The position numbers and the translations under genes were made by a program. The notes below the pieces were generated by a model, which did no database searches, was not told where the DNA came from, and worked only from the letters and a program-made list of their open reading frames with translations. Positions 51,287 to 59,269 of a DNA stretch of 64,000 nt are shown piece after piece (the first letter of the stretch is position 1; each line of letters opens with the position of its first letter). This DNA comes from Streptomyces sp. R28. GTDB lineage: Bacteria > Actinomycetota > Actinomycetes > Streptomycetales > Streptomycetaceae. Location of the stretch: contig NZ_CP163439.1 of NCBI RefSeq assembly GCF_041052385.1, forward strand, positions 10,405,001-10,469,000, read 5' to 3'.

Positions 51287-52120
51287 ATGCCGCCCGCCCG
51301 ACCCCGCATCCTGTACGTCACGGACCTGGCCTACCAGGCACGCGGGCGCCGTTACTGCGACGAGGACATCTACCTCACCTCCCGGCTGCGCTGCGACTTC
51401 GACCTCGCCCTGTGCCATCCCAGGGACGCGGTCGCGCTCATGGACGCCTTCGACGCGGTCGTCGTCCGCAACAGCGGTCCGGTGCTGGCCTACCAGGACG
51501 CGTACGACGATTTCCGCCGCCGTGCGGTCGCCGGTGGGGCGCGCGTCTACAACCCGCTCTCCGGCAAGGCGGACATGGCGGGCAAGCAGTACCTGCTCGA
51601 CCTGACCGCCGCGGGGTACCCGGTCATCCCCACCGTGGACCGCGCCGAGGACCTGTACCTCCTGCCGCAGTCCGAGCGGTACGTCGTCAAGCCCAAGATC
51701 GGCGCCGACTCCATAGGGCTGCGGATCGTCTCCGAACAGGGCGTGCGCGAGCTGGTGAACGGGGAGGTTCTGGTCCAGCCCTGCGTCGACTTCGCCTACG
51801 AGGTCTCCTTCTACTTCGTCGACCACGACTTCCAGTACGCCCTGTACGCGCCGCACACCGACCGGCGCTGGCAGCTTCAGCCGTACGAACCCGCCGACGG
51901 CGACCTGGAGTTCGCCCGGTGCTTCATCGAGTGGAACGGCCTCGACCACGGCATCCAGCGCGTCGACGCCTGCCGTGCACCGGATGGCGAGCTCCTGCTG
52001 GTCGAGCTGGAGGACCTCAACCCCTACCTGTCGCTGGATGTCCTGGACGACACGCGAAGGGACGCCTTCGTCGCCGCGATGAAGGCGTCCCTGCACGGTT
52101 TCGTCGCCGCGGAGTCCTGA
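51287..52120 (+). CDS. ATP-grasp-like protein of unknown substrate
   Basis: 277-residue protein with an ATP-grasp-like layout: VVKPKIGADSIGLRIV (nucleotide binding), EVLVQPCVDFAYEVSFYFV, and the acidic metal site ELLLVELEDLNPYLSL. Shorter than usual ligases (about 330-400), so the N-terminal lobe is small. GAGGAG precedes the ATG. It follows the fusion gene by 77 bp on the same strand, but whether it belongs to the operon is unclear. It may join amino acid-like substrates. Confidence 0.7.
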   Translation: MPPARPRILYVTDLAYQARGRRYCDEDIYLTSRLRCDFDLALCHPRDAVALMDAFDAVVVRNSGPVLAYQDAYDDFRRRAVAGGARVYNPLSGKADMAGKQYLLDLTAAGYPVIPTVDRAEDLYLLPQSERYVVKPKIGADSIGLRIVSEQGVRELVNGEVLVQPCVDFAYEVSFYFVDHDFQYALYAPHTDRRWQLQPYEPADGDLEFARCFIEWNGLDHGIQRVDACRAPDGELLLVELEDLNPYLSLDVLDDTRRDAFVAAMKASLHGFVAAES

Positions 52121-52145
52121 CCGCGGGCCCCGCCCCGGACCCCGG

Positions 52146-54590
52146 TCACCCCAACCGGACGGTGACCTTCCGCGTCGCGCCCTTCGTCGTGCTCAGGTCC
52201 GCGAAGGTCAGCTTCAGTGAGGCGCCGGTCGTCGCCGAGGTCACGGTGGACGGCTTGGAGATCACCGCGGACACGGCACGGTTCCAGGTGAGCGTCAGGC
52301 TCGTCTGCATCCGCATCGGATCGCTCACACAGATCACCGCCGTACCGTCGGACTTCTCGCTGATCAGCACGGAGCACGGGTTGCTCGCGACGAGCGCTCC
52401 GACCGTGCCACTGAACCAGAAGTTGACGCCGGTGAAGCCGAGCGAGGGCACGGCCACGCCTTGCTGGTCGTTCGTGTTGGCGAGGACGGTCAGCCAGGTC
52501 GTCGCGGCGGCGCGGGCCTGGGTCTGGGCGGCCGTCGCACCCGGCATGAGCAGATAGGCGTAGGTGTTGTCCGTCGGGTCAGTGCCGTGGTCGACGTACA
52601 TTGTCAGGTACTTGCGGTTCAGGACCGTCGTGGAGCCCCCCTTGTTGATGTCGCTCCACCGGCCGTCCCGCGCGTCCCGCAGTGCCTTGACGCTCGCCCC
52701 GCCGGGGAACACATAGCCACCGTGTCCGCCGATGTGCGCCCAGGCGGCGCCCCTGAGCGTCGCCGACCAGGGGTAGGTGGCGGGCTTGGTGGTGCCGTCG
52801 ACGACGAAGGGGGTGGCGCCGGTGGGGCCGAGGTTGCGGTTCTCGATCGTCGACTCCACCGCCGTGCCGTCGGTGCACCTGATGCCGGCGCCGAGGCAGA
52901 CGACGGTGTCGTCCAGGAAGAACCACGACTTCTTCGCCAGCAGCGTGGACTGCAGGCCCTTGAGGTACTGCCCGACCGCCGCCCGCTGACCGTCCGTGGC
53001 CCCGCCCACCCAGTTCACGTCCGGCAGGGACGCGCCCCAGTCGCCGCCGGCCGCGTCCGCGAGCACCTTGCGCGAGACGGTGGTGCCGGGCAGCCGGTAC
53101 GGGTCGACGGTGGGCCAGAACGCGTCGCTGTACTGGCCGTTGCCGAACGTGTCGCCCCACCAGTAGAGCATTCCGGAACCGGTGTGCCAGCCGCGCAGGT
53201 TCTCGCCGTTGCCGGTCTCGTAGTACGTGATCCGCCGGTCGGCCATGCTGAGGGAGGCCGCCCAGCCCGGTCTGCGGTGCGTGGCCCGGGCCATGTTGGT
53301 GAACAGGCGGTGGCCGGTCGGCTCGGCGACCGAAGTGATCGATGTGTCGTCCAGGACCGACTTGAGGCGGGCCAGGCCCGTGAGACCGATCGACCGATTG
53401 CTCATCGGCGGGCTGTAGTAGTCGCGCTGCAGCCACCCTTTGACCAGACCGCGCCAGCGAGCGTTCTCCGTCGCACTGGCGCCCTGACCGAGCAGAACGA
53501 TCGACGCGAGGATCGGATGACCACGCAAGTGATCGTCCTGCTGGATCTGTTTCGTGTCGGACGCGGACAGCCCCCGGCTGATCGCCCGGCCCGACACGCC
53601 GTCCATCACCAGCCCGTTGTAGAGGAACGGCGCCCACGCCTTCTCCACCGCGTCGAACACGATCTGCCGGTTCGCGTCGGTGACCTCCCAGCTCGACCCG
53701 GCCAGCAGCGCGAACAGCATCCCGAGCCCGCCGAGCAGGACCGAACCGTACGAGCCCGTGTACGGCACGGTCGTGTGCTGGACGAACGACCCGTCCGCGT
53801 AGAGCCCGTCCCCGCCGGTGACGTACGGGAAGACGGGGGACAGGGCATCCCTCGCCAGCGCGACCTTCGCGGAGTTCGCACCGACGATGCCGCGCAGCGC
53901 CAGCACCCGGCACAGGGCGACGCGGTTGGCCCCGGTGCTGGTGCCGGAGTAGCCGGCGACCGCCGAGTCGGGCACGAAATGGTCCACCGCGGCGACATGG
54001 TCGGCGATTTGCTCCGCCGACAGCTGGTCGTACATCAGCACACAGACGTCCAGCAGCGCCTGCGGGGCACCGATCTGCCAGCTGTACCAGTTGCCGTACC
54101 GGGTCTGGCTCGCGTTGTAGACCTCAAAGTGGAGGTGGTCCAGCCCGGTGAGGATCGCGTCCCTGAGCCCGGTGTCGCCCGTCAGTCCCGTGCCCTGCTG
54201 GGAGTACGCCTGGGCGAGCGTGCTGATCCGGTTGTAGCTTGCGTTCATGTTGCCGGAGTAGCCGTAGGACTCCTGATCGGTGTCGGGTTCCGGGTCGGCG
54301 TACACCAGGTCCGGCCACAGGGAACCGGCAGCCGGGGCCATCGAGGACTGCAACTGGCTCGCGGTGCTGCCCAGTTCGGCGAGTCGGCTCTTGAACGGTT
54401 CGGACGTGGGACTGAACCCCTCGCCCAGCAGGAGCGTGCGCCACTTCTGCCGCAGGGTCGCGAACTCGTCCGCCTCCGCGGCCGTTACGGCGGACGGAGG
54501 CGAGGCGCTCGCCCGAACGGACAGGCCGAGCGCGACAGCGGTGCCGGTGCTTGCGGCGAGAAAGCCGCGACGTGACCAACGAGTCGTCAT
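52146..54590 (-). CDS. Polysaccharide lyase family 8 (hyaluronate/chondroitin/xanthan lyase-like), Tat-secreted
   Basis: 814-residue secreted lyase that cleaves uronic acid-containing polysaccharides by beta-elimination. The N-terminal Tat signal has RRGFLAA, with a cleavage near ASA. The alpha/alpha-toroid carries the catalytic Asn222 (GANRVALCR), His272 and Tyr281 (FVQHTTVPYTGSYG), matching the Asn-His-Tyr set and spacing of family 8. Beta-sheet domains follow to the C-terminus. The substrate could be hyaluronan, chondroitin or xanthan-like. It is divergent from the CBM2 gene, with an 8-bp inverted repeat in the promoter. Confidence 0.9.
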   Translation of the reverse strand: MTTRWSRRGFLAASTGTAVALGLSVRASASPPSAVTAAEADEFATLRQKWRTLLLGEGFSPTSEPFKSRLAELGSTASQLQSSMAPAAGSLWPDLVYADPEPDTDQESYGYSGNMNASYNRISTLAQAYSQQGTGLTGDTGLRDAILTGLDHLHFEVYNASQTRYGNWYSWQIGAPQALLDVCVLMYDQLSAEQIADHVAAVDHFVPDSAVAGYSGTSTGANRVALCRVLALRGIVGANSAKVALARDALSPVFPYVTGGDGLYADGSFVQHTTVPYTGSYGSVLLGGLGMLFALLAGSSWEVTDANRQIVFDAVEKAWAPFLYNGLVMDGVSGRAISRGLSASDTKQIQQDDHLRGHPILASIVLLGQGASATENARWRGLVKGWLQRDYYSPPMSNRSIGLTGLARLKSVLDDTSITSVAEPTGHRLFTNMARATHRRPGWAASLSMADRRITYYETGNGENLRGWHTGSGMLYWWGDTFGNGQYSDAFWPTVDPYRLPGTTVSRKVLADAAGGDWGASLPDVNWVGGATDGQRAAVGQYLKGLQSTLLAKKSWFFLDDTVVCLGAGIRCTDGTAVESTIENRNLGPTGATPFVVDGTTKPATYPWSATLRGAAWAHIGGHGGYVFPGGASVKALRDARDGRWSDINKGGSTTVLNRKYLTMYVDHGTDPTDNTYAYLLMPGATAAQTQARAAATTWLTVLANTNDQQGVAVPSLGFTGVNFWFSGTVGALVASNPCSVLISEKSDGTAVICVSDPMRMQTSLTLTWNRAVSAVISKPSTVTSATTGASLKLTFADLSTTKGATRKVTVRLG

Positions 54591-54612
54591 GACGGCGCTT
54601 TCTAGCAGGGTA

Positions 54613-54650
54613 ACGTTCAAACGCTCAATAGCGGATACCGAATTGAACGT
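54613..54650. promoter_or_regulatory. Inverted repeat in lyase promoter
   Basis: ACGTTCAA (54613-54620) and TTGAACGT (54643-54650) form a perfect 8-bp inverted repeat spaced by 22 bp, in an AT-richer region just upstream of the lyase start. It may be a pair of half-sites for a regulator. The rest of the 243-bp divergent gap shows no gene. Confidence 0.55.
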
Positions 54651-54833
54651 ATCGATCGTTTTCGGTGGGTGATCGCTGGCGCCACCGGGTGAATCACCCG
54701 GTGGATCGCCACGTGCATCACAGCGGGCGCCCGGCGCATTCGTCGGCATCCGCTGAACCGGCGGGACGACAACCCCGTATCACTCACCGGGGAATGACGA
54801 AGCCCGTGCAGACGGGACGGAAGGGAGAGCGGC

Positions 54834-55616
54834 GTGCCCACACGGCCCGACGCCGAGCAGCCCGACGAAGGGCCGGCCCTGGAACCGATCCGCGTCCTGC
54901 GGCCACGCCGCACCGACGCCCTGGCGGAGCTGTTCAAGGAGTTGGAGCAGGACCGCAACGGCTACGAGGCCGTGACCGTCCCCGGGGCCCTGCCCGGTGC
55001 CGAGGACGCGACACAGGAACTCCCGCCCGTCGCAGCGGACACGAGGACCGCACCGCGCGGCCGCGGCGCCCGCCCCGGTCCGGACGTATCCGGACCCGGA
55101 TTTCGTCGCGCAGCCGTCGCGGTCGCCGTGACGGCTGCGGCGGTCATCGGTTTCGGTGGCGCTCTGCTGGTCTCCGCCCGCGGCGACGGCGCCGCGGCCC
55201 GCGATCCGGCTCCGTCCGCGCCCACCGCCCCGTCGGTCGTGCCCAGCGGGACCGCCCCGGGCGCGCCCGGCGCCGGTGACGCCGGCGACCCTCCCGCCTG
55301 CACCGCGTCCTTCCGGACCGTGAACAGCTGGCAGGGCGGCTATCAGGGCGAGGTGACGGTGACCAACGCGCCGGCCTCCTCCGTCTCCGGCTGGACCGCG
55401 ACGGTCGTACCGGCCGACGGGGCCCGCCTGACCCAGGTCTGGGACGGCACGCTCACCACGACCCGGGACGGCACGGCCACGGTCGCCAACGCGTCATGGA
55501 ACGGGAGACTGGAGCCCGGTGCGAGCGTCAAGTTCGGGTTCCTCGCCGACGCCTCGGCCTCGACCGGTGCCCCGTCGGCGACGGTCACCTGCGCGGCGAC
55601 GAACGACGCGTCCTGA
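54834..55616 (+). CDS. Membrane-anchored carbohydrate-binding protein (CBM2)
   Basis: 260-residue protein. The acidic cytoplasmic N-terminus (1-90) leads to a membrane segment (RRAAVAVAVTAAAVIGFGGA, about 92-112), a Pro/Ala/Ser-rich linker, then a C-terminal CBM2 domain (about 155-255) with CTASFRTVNSWQGGYQGEVT, VSGWTATVVP and NGRLEPGASVKFGF; two Cys bracket it. It should bind cellulose or chitin at the cell surface. GTG at 54834 has GGAAGGGAG upstream. It is divergent from the lyase gene and may adhere to the same plant or fungal material. Confidence 0.85.
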   Translation: MPTRPDAEQPDEGPALEPIRVLRPRRTDALAELFKELEQDRNGYEAVTVPGALPGAEDATQELPPVAADTRTAPRGRGARPGPDVSGPGFRRAAVAVAVTAAAVIGFGGALLVSARGDGAAARDPAPSAPTAPSVVPSGTAPGAPGAGDAGDPPACTASFRTVNSWQGGYQGEVTVTNAPASSVSGWTATVVPADGARLTQVWDGTLTTTRDGTATVANASWNGRLEPGASVKFGFLADASASTGAPSATVTCAATNDAS

Positions 55617-55644
55617 CACCCGGCGCGACCTCGACGGCGCTCGG

Positions 55645-56019
55645 TCAGCGCCCGTGGTCGATCAGTGCCTGGGACACCGCGCGCACGCTGCGGGCGATGT
55701 GCTGAAGCTGCATGACCTCCGCCGCGTACAGCTTGATGGTGTGCTCGATGACCGACTCGGGCATGCCGAGCGCGGGCAGGTCGGCCCGTGCGGTCTGCAG
55801 CGCGGTGCGGGCGACCCGGATCTCGTTCTGGACCTGGATCTGCGCATGGCGGGCGAGCAGGACGGGGTGGCGGATCAGGGCCGGATAGCTGGCGTAGCGG
55901 GCCGGCACCAGCTCGCGCAGCCACTTGGCCGCCGAGCGCTCCCAGTCGTAGGAACCGGGGGACTTGACCTGGCACGGCCAGTCCGAGCTGATGCGCGTGG
56001 TCGTCAGGGGCATGGTCAT
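55645..56019 (-). CDS. Hypothetical protein, Streptomyces-type
   Basis: 124-residue protein, mostly helical (AQIQVQNEIRVARTALQTAR and LYAAEVMQLQHIARSVRAVS). No domain recognised and no membrane segment. An ATG at 56013 is an alternative start. The 5' region carries a strong hairpin (56065-56098). It is monocistronic and convergent with the CBM2 gene. Function unknown. Confidence 0.6.
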   Translation of the reverse strand: MTMPLTTTRISSDWPCQVKSPGSYDWERSAAKWLRELVPARYASYPALIRHPVLLARHAQIQVQNEIRVARTALQTARADLPALGMPESVIEHTIKLYAAEVMQLQHIARSVRAVSQALIDHGR

Positions 56020-56415
56020 CGCTTCCGGGTGTGCGGCGTCGTATGGGGTGTCCGACGGGGTCGGGGCGGCCCCGGCCTAGGGGATGACCGGGGCCGCCGC
56101 CACGGGCGCTCGCGCAGGCGATGCCCGACCGAACAGCCCGAGCGCCGACGCGGGTAGGAGACGGCGGCTATGGCTGTTCGTTGAGGAGCCCGGAGAGGCA
56201 GACGGCGTTCGCACGGCGGATGGGGTGACGTGCGCATGAGCGGACCGGCTGCTTTCGGCGGGCGGATGATGCGTGTGAAGTATTTATATATGCCGTCCGC
56301 TTTGCAAGCAGTATGAAAACATTCATGCGTGATTTGGGGTGAATGGTTCCCCTGCGGTTTGTTTTGTCTGGAGTGGGGATTCGCCCGCGAGGGCAAGGGC
56401 GCGGCGAAGGGGCGA
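56020..56415. promoter_or_regulatory. Intergenic leader region with strong hairpin
   Basis: About 400 bp between two minus-strand genes. A perfect 11-bp stem (GGCGGCCCCGG at 56065-56075 with CCGGGGCCGCC at 56088-56098, loop 12 nt) lies in the leader of the 124-residue hypothetical gene. AT-rich sequence around 56275-56330 (TATTTATATATGCC) probably contains its promoter. No other gene is supported. Confidence 0.5.
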
Positions 56416-57363
56416 TCAGTCCCGGAGGAAGAACTGGTGCTGTTCGGAGATGTGCTCGTAGTCCTCGAGCCGCGCCTGCGTCCTCTCCGGGTCGGCGTCG
56501 GTCATGGCCTGCAGCAGCGCGGAGGCCATCACGCCGGGCGCGGCGTAGGAGTCGAAGACCAGCCGGGAGCCGGTGCCGGTGGCGAAGACGACGTCGGCCG
56601 TGTCGGCCACCGGCCCGAGCGCCAGGTCGGTGACCAGGGCGACTTTCAGCCCGGCGCTGCGCGCGACCCGTACGGCGGTGAGCGTCTCCTGGGCGTGCCG
56701 GGGCATGGAGAACGCCAACACCCAGGTGCCGCCGGCCTCACGCGACTGGAGCAGCGAGTCGTAGGCGACGCTGCCGCCCCGGGTCACCAGCCGCACGTCC
56801 GGGTGGATGCGGCGGGCCGCGTAGGCGAAGTACTCAGCGAGAGACGCCGAGATGCGCAGTCCGAGGATGGTCAGGGGGGTCGACTGCGACAGTTTGCGGC
56901 CGATGTCGATCACCTGGTCGGGGTCGGCGAAGTCGCGCCGCAGGTTCTCCAGGTTCTCGATCTCGGCGTCCACCGCGGACTGCAGTTCGTTGGCGCCGTT
57001 CTCCTCGGCGGCCTCGGGGCCCCTGGCGAGGGAGCCCAGGGCGATCGACTGGAGCTTCTCCCGTAGCGCGGGGTAACCGCTGAAGCCGACCGCCGCGGCG
57101 AAACGCGTCACCGAGGGCTGACTCACGCCCACCCGTTCGGCCAGATCGGTGATCGAAAGGAACGCGGCCTCGGTGATGTGCTCGATCAGGTACTGGGCGA
57201 TGCGCCGCTGCCCCGGGGAGAGCCGAGGATGGTCGAAGAGTGTCCTGAGCTGGGAAGTCGGGGACGCCTCCACTTCCGGAGTGCTCTTTCCCGAGGTGAT
57301 CGCGGATGCCTGTGCACGCGCCTGCTGCGGCGATGGCAGGGAGGCGCCTCCATTGTCTTCCAC
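56416..57363 (-). CDS. MurR/RpiR-family transcriptional regulator
   Basis: 315-residue regulator. The N-terminal HTH_6 domain (LTDLAERVGVSQPSVTRFA, residues 70-95) recognises DNA; the SIS domain (150-290; LRISASLAEYFAYAARRIHP) senses a phosphosugar. I use the GTG at 57363. Members control sugar-phosphate or amino-sugar metabolism. Neighbouring candidates are the family 8 lyase and the kinase at 61407, but no specific operator is evident. Confidence 0.88.
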   Translation of the reverse strand: MEDNGGASLPSPQQARAQASAITSGKSTPEVEASPTSQLRTLFDHPRLSPGQRRIAQYLIEHITEAAFLSITDLAERVGVSQPSVTRFAAAVGFSGYPALREKLQSIALGSLARGPEAAEENGANELQSAVDAEIENLENLRRDFADPDQVIDIGRKLSQSTPLTILGLRISASLAEYFAYAARRIHPDVRLVTRGGSVAYDSLLQSREAGGTWVLAFSMPRHAQETLTAVRVARSAGLKVALVTDLALGPVADTADVVFATGTGSRLVFDSYAAPGVMASALLQAMTDADPERTQARLEDYEHISEQHQFFLRD

Positions 57364-57420
57364 AGTGCTTCAACATAGCTCACACACTGTGGCGACCAGG
57401 GCCCGTCCGAAGGTCACCGC

Positions 57421-59247
57421 TCACCGGCGATAGATCGTGATCGAATTACCGACCGTATCGATCGGACGACTTCTGTCGATCAATTCGGCCAGCCGCCCGG
57501 TCGCCTTGGCCACCGAGGAGTCCGACACGACCAGCAGCCCGCGCACTTCGCGGGCGGGCACCTTGCGTGGATCGGCGGCGCGGATGCCGTAGAAGGACGG
57601 CACCCCGCTGCCCTTGTACACGAGCCAGATCCGCTCACCCCGGTACCGCTCGCGCAGCCGGTCCGCGAGCCTGCCGAGGTCCTGGCCCCAGTCCACGTTG
57701 GAGTCGTGCAACCGCAGATGAGTCCTCTCCGGACCGCCGAACGCCTCGTTGGAGTACGGCAGATAGTAGGGGTACGTCCGCACCGAGCTGACCGCGACGA
57801 ACAGCGCCAGCGCCCCCACCGCGACCGGCGCCCACCGCCACCGCACCGCGAGCACACAGCCCGCCGCCACCGCCAGGAACATCGGCACGAACACGGCGTA
57901 GCGCGTGCCGAAATCCCGCGAGCCGGTCATCGCGGCGGCCAGGAGTACGGCGGTGGGGACGAGCAGATATGGCGCCGCGGGCCGCAGCCGGCGTACCGCC
58001 ACGACCGCGACGGCACCCGCCGCCCACAGGGCGAGCATGCCGAGCGGCGTCTTCACCAGCAGCGCGGCCGGCAGGTAGTACCAGAGCGACCCGGTGTAGA
58101 GCCGCCCGAACAGGAAGCCCTCCCACGGGTAGTTCTCGAAGGCGAACTGGACGCGCATCCCGTCCCGGTACGCCTGCGGGAACGGCAGCAGATCGACGAC
58201 CAGCCCCCGCAGTCCGTGCACGTCGGGCACCGGCTGCGGGGGCGACCAGCGCAACCGTGGGTCGACCACCAGATACGAGGCCCATACGACGGCGACCGCG
58301 GCCAACGCCACGACGCCCGCGCCCGCGAGCGCCCGCGCGAGCCTCCTGCGGATCGGCTCCGAGGTCGTCGGCTCCGAGGTCGTCGGCTCCGAGGTCGTCG
58401 GCTCCGAAGCCGGCCGCGCCGCGCGCCAGACTGACAGCGCGGCGAGCCCCAACAGCACCGGAACCGCCGCCAGCGTGCTCATCTTGGTGGCCAGCGCCGC
58501 ACCCAGCGCCACTCCGCCCGCCGGCACGAACAGACGAGGCCGTCGACGGGCCCGCCACAGCAGCCACGCAGACGTCAGCACAAACCCGGCCGCGGGCACG
58601 TCCAACGTGGCCAGCGAGCCGTGCGCGATGACGTCGGGGGAGAAGGCGTACAGACCGAGTGCGAGCAAACCGCCCACCACGCCCACGAGTTCGCGGGCGA
58701 AAGCGAAGACGATCAATCCGAACAGAAGCGTCAAAACGATCACGGGCAGTCGGGCGAACCGCATCAGGTGCCACGGATCGTTCCCGGACTCGTACAGCAG
58801 ATGCCGCCCCAGCCGGCCCTGATCACCGGTGAAGGACCCGTCGACATGCGGGTCGGCCAACCCCACTCCGACGGCGATGACCAGCTTCCCCAGCGGCGGA
58901 TGCTCGGGGTTGTAGCGCAGGCGGTGCTCATGGAGGTAGTCGGCCGCCGTACCCACGTACACGGGCTCGTCGATCGTCGGCGTCTGCTGCACAGCGGTCG
59001 TCACCATCGCGACGGCCATCTGGCCCAGCAGCACGACGACGACCAGCGGCACGAGCCAGCGCCTGCGGAACAGCCGCGCGGGCTGCGAGGGCTGCGCGGC
59101 GGTGGTGCCGGTCGTGCCGGGCGCGCCGGGGAGCGCCTCCGTGGCCGGGGCCGAGTGCTGTTCGCGCGCCATCATCCGCTCCGCGGCGCCGTCGACCCCG
59201 CGGCGGCGGGAGCTGATCCAGGGCCGGCTCATGGGCCTACTCTGCAT
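57421..59247 (-). CDS. Membrane glycosyltransferase, GT39/PMT-like (GT-C fold)
   Basis: 608-residue integral membrane protein with many hydrophobic segments and a large first loop with QQTPTIDEPVY, the acidic motif of dolichyl- or polyprenyl-phosphate mannosyltransferases. It probably transfers a sugar from a lipid carrier to protein or lipid outside the membrane. A short tandem SEPTT repeat in a loop (about residues 281-297) comes from a 15-bp DNA repeat. The start is uncertain; ATG 59247 has GGGAG at short distance. No cognate substrate gene is adjacent. Confidence 0.82.
   Translation of the reverse strand: MQSRPMSRPWISSRRRGVDGAAERMMAREQHSAPATEALPGAPGTTGTTAAQPSQPARLFRRRWLVPLVVVVLLGQMAVAMVTTAVQQTPTIDEPVYVGTAADYLHEHRLRYNPEHPPLGKLVIAVGVGLADPHVDGSFTGDQGRLGRHLLYESGNDPWHLMRFARLPVIVLTLLFGLIVFAFARELVGVVGGLLALGLYAFSPDVIAHGSLATLDVPAAGFVLTSAWLLWRARRRPRLFVPAGGVALGAALATKMSTLAAVPVLLGLAALSVWRAARPASEPTTSEPTTSEPTTSEPIRRRLARALAGAGVVALAAVAVVWASYLVVDPRLRWSPPQPVPDVHGLRGLVVDLLPFPQAYRDGMRVQFAFENYPWEGFLFGRLYTGSLWYYLPAALLVKTPLGMLALWAAGAVAVVAVRRLRPAAPYLLVPTAVLLAAAMTGSRDFGTRYAVFVPMFLAVAAGCVLAVRWRWAPVAVGALALFVAVSSVRTYPYYLPYSNEAFGGPERTHLRLHDSNVDWGQDLGRLADRLRERYRGERIWLVYKGSGVPSFYGIRAADPRKVPAREVRGLLVVSDSSVAKATGRLAELIDRSRPIDTVGNSITIYRR
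58355..58405 (-). repeat. 15-bp tandem repeat within GT39-like gene
   Basis: GGCTCCGAGGTCGTC repeated three times with a partial fourth; in the gene it encodes repeated SEPTT in a hydrophilic loop. In-frame length variation is expected. Confidence 0.85.
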
Positions 59248-59269
59248 CAGCTCCCGCCGGGAGACGGCG

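Noticed and set aside
56016..56396. 126-codon frame upstream of the hypothetical gene
   Set aside because: Arg/Pro-rich end typical of GC shadow and it includes the hairpin and AT-rich promoter region; no family sense.
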